Assembly (NCBI RefSeq): GCF_001536065.1
Contig: NZ_CZVW01000005.1
Location: 1 to 64,000, forward strand
Direction: 5' to 3'
DNA length: 64,000 bases
From: Candidatus Chryseopegocella kryptomonas
GTDB taxonomy: Bacteria; Bacteroidota; Ignavibacteria; Kryptoniales; Kryptoniaceae
Shown: in pieces, positions 7,931 to 17,698 of the stretch
How positions within the stretch are numbered: the first letter of the stretch is position 1
How the letters are laid out: each line of letters begins with the position of its first letter
Notes under the pieces: model-generated
The model's database searches: none
The model's input: only the letters and a program-made list of their open reading frames with translations
Told to the model about the DNA's origin: nothing
Program-made: the position numbers and the translations under genes

Positions 7931-9040
7931 TTATTTGTATAAAATTGATTCTTCTGTGTCTTTATCAAAGAAATGCGCCTTTCTCATATCAATGATAAGT
8001 TCTTTATAAATCCCGGTTTTCGGTTCTTCATGTGCTGGAATTCGTGCAACGCATTGAGCAGTCGGTGTTGCAAAGTAAAGATAAATCTCGTTTCCCATCG
8101 GCTCAACAACATCAATTAGAACTTTAATCCTCTCACCATTGCTTATTTGAGTGTAAAGTGGATCGTAAATATGTTCGGGTCTTATGCCAAGCGTTATCGG
8201 TTTATCAATGTAATTTTTAAGTTTATCGTAAAATTCCTCTGGAATAGAAAGTTTAACGCCATTGCTGTTTTCAACAAATTTTAATCCATTTTCTTGAATT
8301 ATTTTTCCATCAAGAAAATTCATTGACGGGCTACCGATAAATCCAGCCACAAATTTATTCTTTGGGTAATTGTAAAGATTAAGTGGTGTATCAATTTGCT
8401 GAATTATCCCATCTTTCATAACAACAATTCTATCTCCCATCGTCATGGCTTCAATTTGATCGTGCGTTACATAAATCATCGTTGCACCAAGTTTTTGATG
8501 AAGTTTTGAAATTTCCGTTCGCATCTGGACTCTAAACTTTGCGTCAAGATTGCTCAATGGTTCATCAAAGAGAAAAACTTTTGGATTTCGCACGATGGCT
8601 CTTCCAACAGCAACTCGCTGTCTTTGTCCGCCAGAGAGTTCCTTCGGTTTCCGATCAAGAAGGTGCTCAATCCCGAGAATTTTTGCTGCTTCTTTAACTC
8701 GTTTGTCAATTTCACTTTTCGGATATTTGCGCAGTTTTAATCCAAAAGCCATATTCTCATAAACTGTCATATGCGGATAGAGCGCATAATTTTGAAATAC
8801 CATGGCTATATCTCTGTCTTTGGGCGGGACATCATTTACAATTTTGTTGTCAATGTAAATATAACCGCTTGTCACATCTTCAAGCCCTGCTATCATCCGA
8901 AGCGTCGTCGTTTTACCACATCCAGATGGACCGAGCAAAACCATAAATTCTCCATCTTTCACATCAAAGGTTGCATCTTTTACGGCTACAACATTGTTTG
9001 GATAAATTTTGCTCACATTTTCAAGCTTCACCTCTGCCAT
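7931..9040 (-). CDS. Sugar-type ABC transporter ATPase (MsmK/UgpC family)
   Basis: This 369-residue ATPase would power a carbohydrate or glycerol-phosphate importer. Walker A is GPSGCGKTT, the signature is [17 protein letters not shown], and Walker B is [14 protein letters not shown], followed by the switch [13 protein letters not shown]. The C-terminal 130 residues form the OB/TOBE regulatory domain typical of MalK, UgpC and MsmK ([23 protein letters not shown]). No permease or binding protein is adjacent, so it may be shared between several importers as MsmX is. The ATG at 9040 is chosen because GGAGGTG precedes it. It follows aroA by 20 bases. Confidence 0.92.
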   Translation of the reverse strand: MAEVKLENVSKIYPNNVVAVKDATFDVKDGEFMVLLGPSGCGKTTTLRMIAGLEDVTSGYIYIDNKIVNDVPPKDRDIAMVFQNYALYPHMTVYENMAFGLKLRKYPKSEIDKRVKEAAKILGIEHLLDRKPKELSGGQRQRVAVGRAIVRNPKVFLFDEPLSNLDAKFRVQMRTEISKLHQKLGATMIYVTHDQIEAMTMGDRIVVMKDGIIQQIDTPLNLYNYPKNKFVAGFIGSPSMNFLDGKIIQENGLKFVENSNGVKLSIPEEFYDKLKNYIDKPITLGIRPEHIYDPLYTQISNGERIKVLIDVVEPMGNEIYLYFATPTAQCVARIPAHEEPKTGIYKELIIDMRKAHFFDKDTEESILYK

Positions 9041-9060
9041 ATTCTTTACACCTCCATTTT

Positions 9061-10350
9061 TCAATTTTGAAGATTTTTTAATACATCGTAAAAACCGGGG
9101 AAAGAAATCGTAACACAATTCGGATTATCAATTATCGTCTCTCCATCAGCAATTAATCCAGCGATTGAAAAAGCCATAGCAATTCTATGATCATTAAATG
9201 TCTCAATTAAAGCTCCCTTTAATTTTTTTACTCCTTCAAAAGCAAAGCCATCTTCATATTCTTCAACATCAATTCCCATCTTTCGCAAATTTACAACAAT
9301 TGCTTTTATCCTGTCGCTTTCTTTGTTTCTTAAATCAACCGCATCTCTAACTTCAAATTTTCCATGGGCGACTGCACCAGCTACTGCAAGTATCGGAATT
9401 TCATCAATTATGTTCGGGATTATATCGCCAGAAAGTGTTAAGTTTTTAAGTTCTATATCTTTTCCAGATCTGACGATAACATCTCCAACCAACTCATTTG
9501 CAATCTCACGCAAATTTTCTACTTCAATGTTTGCTCCCATTCTTTTAAGCACATCAATAAAACCTGTTCGTGTCGGATTTAGTCCGACATTTTTTATTAC
9601 CAGAGTTGATTCAGGAATGATTGAGCCAGCAACTATGAAAAACGCAGACGATGATATATCGTTTGGGACGAAGTAATTTTTCGCTTCAATTTTTTGTCCG
9701 CCATCAACCTCAATTATTTTTTTACTGTCTTCCAAATAAGTTTTAAGCCCGAGCAATCTTTCTGTATGATCGCGGGTTGGGATTTTTTCAATTATTTTCG
9801 TTTTACCATCTGTGTAAAGCCCAGCAAATATAAGACACGATTTCACTTGCGCGCTTGGTATTTCAAGCTCATATTCAATCGGATTTAATTTTTCAACGCC
9901 AAAAATTTTTAACGGTGGAGTCCCATCCACAGATGCTTCAATTTTTGCTCCCATCATTCTCAATGGTTTTACAATTCTCATCATAGGTCTGCGCCGAAGC
10001 GAATCATCGCCTGTTATTTCAGAGTCAAAATTTTGTCCCGCAAGAATTCCAGAAAGAAGACGGATCGTCGTTCCAGAATTTCCTGCGTTAAGAACTGAAC
10101 CCGGCTTTTTTAAACCTTTTAATCCTTTACCCTTTATCCTCAACTTGTCGGAAAGTTCAATCTCAACTCCGAGATTTTTAAGGCAATTTAATGTGCTTAA
10201 AGTATCATCCGCAATTAAAAAGTTTTCAATTAAATTTTCACCCGTTGAAAGTGCAGAGATTAAAGCAACACGATGTGAAATTGATTTATCTCCGGGCGGA
10301 TAAATTACTCCTTTTAATTTTTTCACTTTGCTTAATTTCATCACTTGCAT
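9061..10350 (-). CDS. aroA: 3-phosphoshikimate 1-carboxyvinyltransferase (EPSP synthase)
   Basis: AroA makes 5-enolpyruvylshikimate 3-phosphate from shikimate 3-phosphate and PEP, the sixth step of chorismate synthesis. The 429-residue sequence shows PGDKSISHR at the N-terminus, [15 protein letters not shown] (PEP site), IPSAQVKS (shikimate-phosphate site), the catalytic DEIPILAVA and NKESDRI, and [10 protein letters not shown] near the C-terminus. The length is normal for a single-domain bacterial enzyme. A second ATG lies three codons in (MKLSKVKK), and either could be used. It follows a terminator hairpin and precedes the ABC ATPase. Confidence 0.96.
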   Translation of the reverse strand: MQVMKLSKVKKLKGVIYPPGDKSISHRVALISALSTGENLIENFLIADDTLSTLNCLKNLGVEIELSDKLRIKGKGLKGLKKPGSVLNAGNSGTTIRLLSGILAGQNFDSEITGDDSLRRRPMMRIVKPLRMMGAKIEASVDGTPPLKIFGVEKLNPIEYELEIPSAQVKSCLIFAGLYTDGKTKIIEKIPTRDHTERLLGLKTYLEDSKKIIEVDGGQKIEAKNYFVPNDISSSAFFIVAGSIIPESTLVIKNVGLNPTRTGFIDVLKRMGANIEVENLREIANELVGDVIVRSGKDIELKNLTLSGDIIPNIIDEIPILAVAGAVAHGKFEVRDAVDLRNKESDRIKAIVVNLRKMGIDVEEYEDGFAFEGVKKLKGALIETFNDHRIAMAFSIAGLIADGETIIDNPNCVTISFPGFYDVLKNLQN

Positions 10351-10368
10351 TCGGGTAGATTGACTTTA

Positions 10369-10398
10369 AAAACAAAAGGGGTTGCTTAAAGCAACCCC
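10369..10398 (-). terminator. Intrinsic terminator after the small coiled-coil gene
   Basis: A 10-bp stem (GGGGTTGCTT with AAGCAACCCC) is followed on the minus strand by TTTTGTTTTT. It lies only about 20 bases upstream of aroA, so it separates gpmI and the 70-residue gene from aroA unless there is read-through. Confidence 0.9.
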
Positions 10399-10419
10399 CT
10401 TGGTTAAACCTTCCGAAGC

Positions 10420-10632
10420 TTAAGCTTCGGTTGCCCCAGCTGATTCCACAGATACTTCCTCTTTCTTCTCCACTCCAAGTTTTGACTCAAGCGCTTCAAC
10501 TCTTTTTACAAGTTCATCAAGCTGTTGTTGAAGAGATTTAAACTTCGTGTCAACATAATTTTTTGAAACACCGCCGGCTTTAGCTGGGGCTTTTTTCGCC
10601 GGTTTCTTCGCTGCTTTTTTCGCCTTTGCCAT
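10420..10632 (-). CDS. Small Lys/Ala-rich coiled-coil protein
   Basis: This 70-residue protein has a basic, histone H1-like N-terminus (AKKAAKKPAKKAPAKAGG). A predicted coiled coil follows at about residues 24-53 (heptads LQQQLDELVKRVEALESKL), then an acidic tail. The family is not known to me. The basic Lys-Pro-Ala repeats could contact DNA, RNA or acidic polymers, and the coiled coil implies oligomerisation. An AGGAGGGAG ribosome binding site precedes the ATG. It lies 38 bases after gpmI in the same orientation and ends at a strong terminator. Confidence 0.8.
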   Translation of the reverse strand: MAKAKKAAKKPAKKAPAKAGGVSKNYVDTKFKSLQQQLDELVKRVEALESKLGVEKKEEVSVESAGATEA

Positions 10633-10670
10633 AAGCTCTCCCTCCTGATTTAGTTTTGATTAAATTAATT

Positions 10671-12230
10671 TTACTTCGCCATATACGGCACTTTTTCAAG
10701 CAACAAAATTTCTCCATCCATTTCCTCAGGGATAGGTAAATTCATAATTGTAAGTATCGTTGGTGCTATATCGCCAAGTTTGCCTCCAGTTTTCAATTCG
10801 CCTTTGTAATCGTCCATAACAAGTATGAAAGGAACTTGACTTGTCGTATGTGCAGTGTGCGGTTCGCCTGTCTCTGGGTCAATCATCTTTTCTGCATTCC
10901 CGTGATCCGCAGTTATTATCATAACATAATCGTTTTGTTTCACCGCTTCGTAAATTCTTCCAATGCATGTGTCAATCGCCTCAATTGCCTTAACAGCTGC
11001 TGGAATAATTCCAGTGTGCCCGACCATATCTGGATTTGCAAAGTTCAAAACTATCAAATGATATTTTTGCTTGTTAATTTCTTCAATAACTTTATCAGTC
11101 ACCTCATAAGCGCTCATCTCCGGCTTTAAATCATATGTTGCAACTTTTGGCGATGGTATCAAAATTCTATCTTCGCCCTCAAATGGATCTTCCCTACCAC
11201 CACTGAAAAAGTAAGTCACATGCGCATATTTTTCCGTTTCGGCAATCCTTAACTGTTTCAACCCGTGTTTTGAAATAACTTCGCCAAGTGTATTTGTCAG
11301 ATAAACTGGTTTAAAAGCAATGGGAACATCAAAATCATCATTATATTCAGTCATTGTAACAAAGTGAACATCAAGTTTTTTTCTTTGAAACTTATCAAAA
11401 TTTTCATCAATAAATGCCCTTGTCAATTGTCTTGCCCTGTCCGCTCTAAAATTGAAAAATATAATTGAATCACCGTCTTTAACTTGACCAACTGGTTTAT
11501 CATTTTCATCAACAACTATGAATGGGACAACAAATTCATCAGTAATTCCTTTTTCATAAGATTTCAAAATTCCTTCTTCTGCGCTTTTAAATTTTTCTCC
11601 CTGTGCTTCGGTCATCGCCCTGTAATATCTTTCAGTTCTTTCCCATCTGTTATCTCTGTCCATTCCGTAATATCTTCCGCCGACGACAGCAATTTTTCCA
11701 ACGCCAATTTCTTTTGCTTTCGCTTCAAATTGTCTTACATATTCAATTGCGCTTGAAGGTGGTGTATCTCTCCCATCAAGAAGAGCGTGGACATAAACTT
11801 TATCAACATTGTGCATCTTCGCAAGTTCAAGTAATGCATAAAGATGTTCCATATGACTATGAACTCCACCATCAGACAAGAGTCCAACAAGATGCAATGC
11901 ACTATTATTTTTCTTAACATTTTCAATTGCCCCAAGCAAAGCCTCGTTCCTGAAAAATTCTCCGTTTTTAATCGCCTTGCTTATCCTCACAATATCTTGA
12001 TAAACAATTCTTCCAGCACCGATGTTTAAATGCCCAACCTCTGAATTTCCCATTTGACCGTCTGGAAGTCCAACATATTCACCCGATGCATGGAGTGCAA
12101 CCCACGGATAATTCGCATAAAGAAAATCAAATGTTGGTTTCTTTGCAAGTGCTATTGCATCTCCTTCAATCGGTATATTTTCATCCCTAACTCCGAAACC
12201 ATCAAGGATTATTAAAATGACTTTTCTCAT
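10671..12230 (-). CDS. gpmI: 2,3-bisphosphoglycerate-independent phosphoglycerate mutase
   Basis: GpmI interconverts 3- and 2-phosphoglycerate in glycolysis and gluconeogenesis, using two Mn ions and a phosphoserine intermediate. The 519-residue protein has the metal-binding start ILDGFG, the catalytic serine in DGQMGNSEVGHLNIG (about Ser63), SDGGVHSH, LLDGRDTPPSSA, and the C-terminal metal motif ITADHGNAEKM followed by HTAHTT. The ATG at 12230 is preferred over an upstream TTG at 12263, because a candidate promoter at 12269-12297 would start transcription close to that TTG and MRKVILIILDGFG is the usual family start. Confidence 0.96.
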   Translation of the reverse strand: MRKVILIILDGFGVRDENIPIEGDAIALAKKPTFDFLYANYPWVALHASGEYVGLPDGQMGNSEVGHLNIGAGRIVYQDIVRISKAIKNGEFFRNEALLGAIENVKKNNSALHLVGLLSDGGVHSHMEHLYALLELAKMHNVDKVYVHALLDGRDTPPSSAIEYVRQFEAKAKEIGVGKIAVVGGRYYGMDRDNRWERTERYYRAMTEAQGEKFKSAEEGILKSYEKGITDEFVVPFIVVDENDKPVGQVKDGDSIIFFNFRADRARQLTRAFIDENFDKFQRKKLDVHFVTMTEYNDDFDVPIAFKPVYLTNTLGEVISKHGLKQLRIAETEKYAHVTYFFSGGREDPFEGEDRILIPSPKVATYDLKPEMSAYEVTDKVIEEINKQKYHLIVLNFANPDMVGHTGIIPAAVKAIEAIDTCIGRIYEAVKQNDYVMIITADHGNAEKMIDPETGEPHTAHTTSQVPFILVMDDYKGELKTGGKLGDIAPTILTIMNLPIPEEMDGEILLLEKVPYMAK

Positions 12231-12268
12231 TCTACGAAAACTTTGTTTTAAAAATCTTTTCAATTTGA

Positions 12269-12297
12269 AATATAAAAAGTTTTACACTCATTTTCAA
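12269..12297 (-). promoter_or_regulatory. Promoter of gpmI
   Basis: On the minus strand TTGAAA is followed after 17 bases by TATATT, extended to TATATTTC. The predicted start near 12260 leaves a leader of about 30 bases before the gpmI ATG. Confidence 0.55.
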
Positions 12298-12404
12298 TAA
12301 TTTCAAAATTTCCCGTTTCAAATTTCGCAGAATATACCGCAGAGCATAAAAATGGCGGGGAAAATGATTAAAAATCAATCAAAATAAATACTTTTATCAC
12401 TTGC

Positions 12405-12974
12405 CTATTTAATCTTCAAAGGTCTGGGTGGAGGACTCCCAGTAACAAGAAAGGCGTAATATGTTTGAAATGAACCCGTTATTTGAATTAATTTCGTCTT
12501 TGGTTCGTATGTATTTGGATCAATCTCTTTAAGTCTCAGGTTAAAATCACCAGCGATCTTGTGAAGTTGCAAGTTGTGATATGTTAAGTTCAAAACACCT
12601 GTCCCAATCGGCTCAGATGGATTAAGCATTGAATCAATTGTTGCGGTTGAATATACCGCTTCGGCTGAATCAACATAAATTGCAAAAAGTTCAATTGGTT
12701 TCTTCGTTGCGTCGTAAGTTTTTGGAATTTGCATCCCCGTTGAAAATTTGAATCCAATCGCAATTGTGCTAAACAATCTCCCATCGGTATATTTAGCACC
12801 GATCAATGTCATAACCTGAGCCGAATCGTCATAAACCGCAAGAACTGAATCAATTTTAAATGATTTTCCATCAACTGTTAAGTTTATATACGGTAGGAAC
12901 TGGTCTTGGTTTTCCTTTTGACAGGATGAGACAAGGACAAGGAGCGATATCAAAAGCCAAAATTTAAATTTCAT
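12405..12974 (-). CDS. Putative lipoprotein, unknown function
   Basis: This 189-residue protein has a lipoprotein signal peptide ending in LVLVSSC (Cys at about residue 18). The mature part is rich in beta strands (NLTVDGKSFKIDSVLAVYDD, QITGSFQTYYAFL) and resembles the small lipoproteins of Bacteroidota that carry an N-terminal immunoglobulin-like or DUF6252-like fold, but I cannot assign a family. The start overlaps the stop of the upstream CpoB-like gene by four bases, implying translational coupling and a shared envelope role. Confidence 0.75.
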   Translation of the reverse strand: MKFKFWLLISLLVLVSSCQKENQDQFLPYINLTVDGKSFKIDSVLAVYDDSAQVMTLIGAKYTDGRLFSTIAIGFKFSTGMQIPKTYDATKKPIELFAIYVDSAEAVYSTATIDSMLNPSEPIGTGVLNLTYHNLQLHKIAGDFNLRLKEIDPNTYEPKTKLIQITGSFQTYYAFLVTGSPPPRPLKIK

Positions 12975-13918
12975 AATCTTTCCAATCTATCTTTTGCTTT
13001 TTTAGCAACGGGGCTTTTTGGGTATTCTTTAATGACACGGTTCATATATTCCTTTGCTTCTTTTATCTTTCCAAGCGCAGCATAACAACGACCAAGCATA
13101 TACAAAGCATCTGGGGTTTTGGCTGACTTCGTCTGAGCAACATAATTGAAATACTCAATCGCCTTTTCATATTGTTTCAAACCAAAATAACTTTCACCAA
13201 TCCAGTAAGCAGCGTTGATTTTAAGATTTGTTTCAACATTGCTCTTTAACAGCGTGTCAAAATATGCGATTGCGGTTTGGTATTTGCGATTTCTAAAATC
13301 ATTTAAACCACGATTATAATAAACTCTAAATTCTTTTTCCGTTATTTTAACAGTCGGTGTTTCAGGAATAATCGTTGGATATGTCGCTTTAACTTCACCA
13401 GCAACTGTTGCAGGTTGAGAAGAAGCTTTAACTTCAAGTTCAGCAAGTTTAGCTTGAAGGTCTCTTATCTGTTTTTTATACTCCGCAATTTCGCTATCTC
13501 GTTTGGCAATTTCAGCTTTAAGTTCAACTTCACCTCCAACTGGTTGTGTTTCATATTGGGAAAGTTTTGCTGAAAGTTCTCTTGTCTTTTGACGTTCCGC
13601 TTCAAGTTGCTCACCGAGTTCAGAAATTTTCGCTGTTAATTGAGTATTTGTTTCTTGCAGAGAACGCAATTTCTTTTCAAGATCTGCTTTCTCATTTTGA
13701 AGTTGAGCATTCTGCGATTGTAGCTGACTTATCTGAGATTTCAATGCTTTGTTTTCCTCTGAAAGGGTCGCAATTTGAACTGTATCAATTCCTTCCGTTG
13801 TTTCCTTAATTGCCTCCCCGTAGATATCTTCTTGTTCAGCTGTTGACGCACAGCCATAAATTGAAAATGAAAACCAAACCCCCATTAACAGAACCAATAG
13901 ATAACTTGTTACTTTCAT
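12971..13918 (-). CDS. CpoB/YbgF-like periplasmic coiled-coil and TPR lipoprotein
   Basis: This 315-residue protein has a lipobox-like signal (SIYGC, Cys at about residue 23). A long coiled coil follows at about 50-170 (repeats such as LQSQNAQLQNEKADLEKKL), then three tetratricopeptide repeats at about 200-310 (YNRGLNDFRNRKYQTAIAYF, AAYWIGESYFGLKQYEKAIEYF, ALYMLGRCYAALGKIKEAKEYM). This is the layout of CpoB/YbgF, which links envelope constriction to peptidoglycan synthesis with Tol-Pal in other bacteria. No tol or pal gene is adjacent, so the exact partner is unknown. A candidate promoter lies at 13951-13979. Confidence 0.82.
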   Translation of the reverse strand: MKVTSYLLVLLMGVWFSFSIYGCASTAEQEDIYGEAIKETTEGIDTVQIATLSEENKALKSQISQLQSQNAQLQNEKADLEKKLRSLQETNTQLTAKISELGEQLEAERQKTRELSAKLSQYETQPVGGEVELKAEIAKRDSEIAEYKKQIRDLQAKLAELEVKASSQPATVAGEVKATYPTIIPETPTVKITEKEFRVYYNRGLNDFRNRKYQTAIAYFDTLLKSNVETNLKINAAYWIGESYFGLKQYEKAIEYFNYVAQTKSAKTPDALYMLGRCYAALGKIKEAKEYMNRVIKEYPKSPVAKKAKDRLERL

Positions 13919-13950
13919 TGCTAAAATTCCTTCTTTGTTTGACTTAATTT

Positions 13951-13979
13951 AAAATAAAAAAGTATGAGACAAAAGTCAA
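13951..13979 (-). promoter_or_regulatory. Promoter of the CpoB-like gene
   Basis: On the minus strand TTGACT is followed after 17 bases by TATTTT, about 30 bases upstream of the start codon. It separates this pair of genes from the NUDIX gene upstream. Confidence 0.5.
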
Positions 13980-14004
13980 GCAAAAATCAAATGCACATCT
14001 TATA

Positions 14005-14142
14005 TCAGATAAACAATTCGCTCTCATCAAATGCAAAATTTTCGGTCTCTTCTCCAGAGATTTTCGCAAGTAATAGAACGAAAGCAATGATAAGAGCGAT
14101 CGGCAAAATTACAAAAAGGAAAAATGAGGCAAATTTTTTCAC
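14005..14142 (-). CDS. Small single-pass membrane protein (45 residues)
   Basis: A GTG-initiated frame encodes MKKFASFFLFVILPIALI followed by more hydrophobic residues up to about 26, then a short acidic tail (GEETENF and ESELFI). It therefore looks like a single membrane anchor with an N-terminal KK and an acidic C-terminus. The GTG overlaps the TGA stop of the NUDIX gene (GTGA), and GGTGATGTAAA just upstream can serve as ribosome binding site, a classical translational coupling arrangement. The function is unknown; it could instead be an uncleaved signal peptide of an acidic peptide. Confidence 0.6.
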   Translation of the reverse strand: MKKFASFFLFVILPIALIIAFVLLLAKISGEETENFAFDESELFI

Positions 14143-14570
14143 TTTACATCACCAAATTTGTTTTTTAAGAATTTATATGCTTTGCTTAAAACATTTATGC
14201 TGTTCTTGTGTTTTAGATATTTCAACGCTTCGTCAATCGTCACCCACGCATAATCTTCATGCTCATATGAAAGTTTAACTTCTTTTTCGCTCGTTTTCGC
14301 AAGATAATAGTTAACAGTTTTGTAAACCAGTTGCCCTTTCATTCTGTAATAGTATCCAACCTTTTCTTTGAACCCATCAATTATCTCAATCTCTTTTATT
14401 CCTGTTTCTTCCTCAACCTCTCGTTTGACAGTTTCAAGTTCGCTTTCTCCCTTTTCAACATTTCCCTTTGGGAAATCCCAGTGCCCGAGTCCGTATTTTA
14501 AGATCAAAAATTTATATTCCCCATTTTCAATCCTGTAAATTACAGCTCCAGCCGAATGCTCTCTTACCAA
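14139..14570 (-). CDS. NUDIX hydrolase (diadenosine tetraphosphatase-like)
   Basis: This 143-residue protein has a complete Nudix box, GNVEKGESELETVKREVEEE followed by TGI, at about residues 38-60, which binds Mg and cleaves X-linked nucleoside diphosphates. The preceding KYGLGHWDFPKG and the following EDYAWVTIDEALKYL are typical of the Ap4A hydrolase subgroup, so removal of alarmone-like dinucleotides is the likely role. No ATG is available in frame at the N-terminus. The start appears to be TTG at 14570 (MVREHSAGAVIY), with no clear ribosome binding site. It is followed by the coupled 45-residue membrane protein. Confidence 0.88.
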   Translation of the reverse strand: MVREHSAGAVIYRIENGEYKFLILKYGLGHWDFPKGNVEKGESELETVKREVEEETGIKEIEIIDGFKEKVGYYYRMKGQLVYKTVNYYLAKTSEKEVKLSYEHEDYAWVTIDEALKYLKHKNSINVLSKAYKFLKNKFGDVK

Positions 14571-14670
14571 AGTGACTTTTCATTTAGTTAGTTTTCCTGA
14601 TTTAAATTTGTCAAAAAATAAAAAAATTTCAAAACACCACACCTAAATAAAACGCCCCAGAAATTGAGAC

Positions 14671-14690
14671 AATGTGATTTATTTCACATT
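14671..14690. promoter_or_regulatory. CRP/FNR-family binding site candidate
   Basis: The 20-base palindrome AATGTGATTTATTTCACATT matches the CRP consensus TGTGA-N6-TCACA in every defined position. It sits 71 bases upstream of the T9SS beta-propeller gene start and 101 bases upstream of the divergent NUDIX gene, so it could control either. The regulator itself is not encoded in this window. Confidence 0.6.
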
Positions 14691-14760
14691 AAACATTTTT
14701 AAATTTTTCATAATTTCTATTGAAGCAAATTTAATCCATCAAACAAACGGAGGTGCTACT

Positions 14761-17551
14761 ATGCAGAAGAAAATCATCTTATCGGCGATATTCATTCTGT
14801 TAATTTCTTTTCCACTGAACTCTCAAGATGGCTCAATCTTCAAGTTATTCCAAAATCCAGAAGTTCCCAATGGTCCTGTTTTAGCAATCCTTCCCTATGG
14901 CGATACTATCTTTGTTGGCGGTTCATTCCATTTCTGGGGTCCTCCAATTGGTAGTTTCGGCGTCTTTGATTTGGCAACAGGAGATGTTGACCTTGATTTC
15001 TTCAGATTAAGCACCCCTGTATACAAAATACTGCTTGACAATAATGGAGGTTTCTACATATGCGGTTCGGGAAGCATGGGCACCAAAAACTTACTTAAGA
15101 GGGATGGGACATCAAAATCTTTTAATAGCATAATCCATGTAAATCCTGATGGAAGCGTTGATGAAAACTTTAATGCGCCCTCCTTTAAGCCATATACCAA
15201 TGCTCCTATTCACAGTATGGCTCTCTATGATACAATACTTTTCGTGCTGGGAAATTTTCAAAAAGTAAATGACTCTTCAAGAACATATCTTGCTGCTCTT
15301 GATGCGAGAACAGGAAAAGTATTGCCTTGGAAAACTGATTCAATTGCTTTTAACTCTCTTTGGAAATCGGGAATTGCTGTATATGACACAACTCTCTATG
15401 TCTATGGAGATATTCAACAGGTTGGAGATTCAATAAGAACGGGCATTGCAGCATTTGACATAAGGACAGGAAAACTTCTGCCTTGGAACCCGAAGGTAAA
15501 GGGTGAAGTCCATTCAATAGCAGTTTATAACAACATTGTTTATATCGGCGGAGATTTTGATTCGGTGGGAACATATAAACGATCTAACCTTGCTGCTATT
15601 AACAAAATAACTGGAGAAGTTACAAATTGGGCACCGAATGCATCTTCTTATGTATATGCATTAAAAGTATATGGCTCTAAACTATTCGTGGGTGGATCAT
15701 TTGAAAGAATAGACACAGTAAGAAGAGAAAATATCGCTTGCTTTGATCTTGCGACAGGACAGCTAACTAATTGGCAAGCAAATGTAATTTTCACTCTGAG
15801 GCTTAAAAGTAGCACTGGCTCCTATTCGTCTTATTATGTTCCAGATTATTTTTCTTTGGGAGTATATGACATTGAAATTGTTGACAGCACTTTGTTTATT
15901 GCTGGCGACAATCTTAACGCTTTTATTACAACAGGCACTGATACAGTTATTAAATATGGAATTCGTAGCATTAGATCTTGTCACTGGAAACTTAAAAAAT
16001 TGGGATGGCTGTGCGTTATATGGAGATGCACCTATTTTGGGATATTCTGTATACGGCGCTATGATAAATGACTTACAGGTTTGGGGAAATAAATTGCTTG
16101 TTGGAGGGGAGCTTTTCAGCGGACAAAACATAATGGGATCGCTTGGACGACAGGTGATAGAAAGGAACATAGTTGCTGCGATTGATGCAAAAACCGGAAA
16201 AGTGATAAGAGGATGGAAAGGTCCCGATTTTACTTTTGTGGAATGTTACTATGATAAAATCGGGTCCTGGTATTCAAAGACGCTCGCAAAATATGTCTCT
16301 GCACTTGCAATAGATGATTCAACACTCTATGTAGGTGGTAATATGTCTCTAAAAGGTCCACACTGGTATAGTTATTACTGCGATATTCGGGATTATCCAG
16401 AAGTACTTGTGGCACTTGATCTTAAAACAGGACAAGTTAGAAGAAAATGGACATTTGATAAATCAGAAGATCTTTTAAATCGGGCGAACGGATATGATGG
16501 CATCAAAAAGATACTCCCAACTCAAAATGCAATCTATGTTGCAGGTGGTCTGTGGTGGATAAAAGTCCCTGGAAGTAAAATAGGGTTTGTTGTGATTGAC
16601 AGATCAACTGGAAATATCCTTAACTGGAACGCTGGTCTCTGGGGTGGAGCTCGTTCAGTTGCCATTAAAAATGATACATTGTTTGTTGCTGGATGGTTTA
16701 CAAAAGTTCTTGACACTATACCGCGAACATATATAGCTGCGTTTTCAACACGCCTTGATAGTGTTAAATTGCTTAATTGGCAATCAGGACCATTTCAAAT
16801 TTTATACGATAGTGACAATAGATTGACCGCAACCATATGGAATATGGCTCTTGATGATTCTGTGCTTTACATTTGTGGCACGTTTAAAACTTCGGGTGAT
16901 TCTGCTCGTGAACGTATCGCATCAATTTACACTCGCGATGGAAAGTTTACGGGATGGAAACCATCTACTTCATCTCTAGGATCAAATTATTACACTTCCA
17001 TTGCTTTGACAGATTCAGTTGTTTATTTTGGTGGGAATTGGGGAGTTGATGCATTTAGCAAGAGAACGGCTCAAAAAGTGAGCAGGCGCTGGCACAACAA
17101 TACTCCAAGGATAGACATTAGTGCCATTGCCGTTAATCCGAAATATAGACATGTTTACATAGGTGGTAAATTCTTTGGCAATCCTGATATAACAGGGGCT
17201 TACTATCCAATGCCTTTCTTCTTTATCGCTCCTTATGCTGAGGATGTTCTAACATCCGTAGAAGAACTAAATCAACTTGTCATTTTGAACGATTACAAAC
17301 TTTATCAAAACTATCCAAACCCATTTAACCCATCAACAAAGATAGAATTTGAAATTCCAAAGAAAGAGCATGTAAAACTCATTATATACGATATTCTCGG
17401 TAGAGAGGTAAAAAGAGTTGTTGATGAAGAGCTTCAAATGGGTAGATACACTGTCAATGTTGATATGAGTGGATATTCAAGCGGTGTATATTTTTATCGT
17501 TTTGAAGCTGGCAATTTTGTAAGTGTTAAGAAAATGATACTTCTTAAATAA
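14761..17551 (+). pseudogene. Secreted beta-propeller protein with T9SS sorting domain, broken by one frameshift
   Basis: The gene starts at ATG 14761 after GGAGGTG and has a signal peptide (MQKKIILSAIFILLISFPLN). The body is a run of WD/delta-60-like repeats with the recurring pattern Y..TLYVGG...RT.IAAFD..TGK...W, indicating a secreted beta-propeller. The C-terminus (about 80 residues, beginning YQNYPNPFNPSTKIEFEIP) is a type A T9SS sorting domain. The first frame ends at 16071, while the reading continues in the +1 frame from about 15960. Removing one A from GGAATTC at 15958-15964 restores TVIKYGFVALDLVTG and one open frame of about 930 codons. A real mutation, an assembly error or a phase-variation switch would all fit. 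The adhesion or surface role is inferred from the domains. Confidence 0.85.
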
Positions 17552-17559
17552 AATTTAAA

Positions 17560-17586
17560 GCCGGGCATTTGTGCCCGGCGCTTTTT
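17560..17586 (+). terminator. Intrinsic terminator of the beta-propeller gene
   Basis: An 8-bp GC-rich stem (GCCGGGCA with TGCCCGGC) with a TTTG loop is followed by GCTTTTT, nine bases after the stop codon. Confidence 0.92.
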
Positions 17587-17698
17587 CATTAAAAATTTAA
17601 CCCCTCACTTTATCCCCCGCTTTCACATCTATTTCCAAAAGTTTTTCAAATTTTTTGTTTTCTGCTTAAATTTTTTCAAAAATTTTTCAACATTAAAG

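Noticed and set aside
15350-16170. Minus-strand frames within the beta-propeller gene
   Set aside because: They lie opposite a clear repeat protein, have no starts with ribosome binding sites and no recognisable domains.
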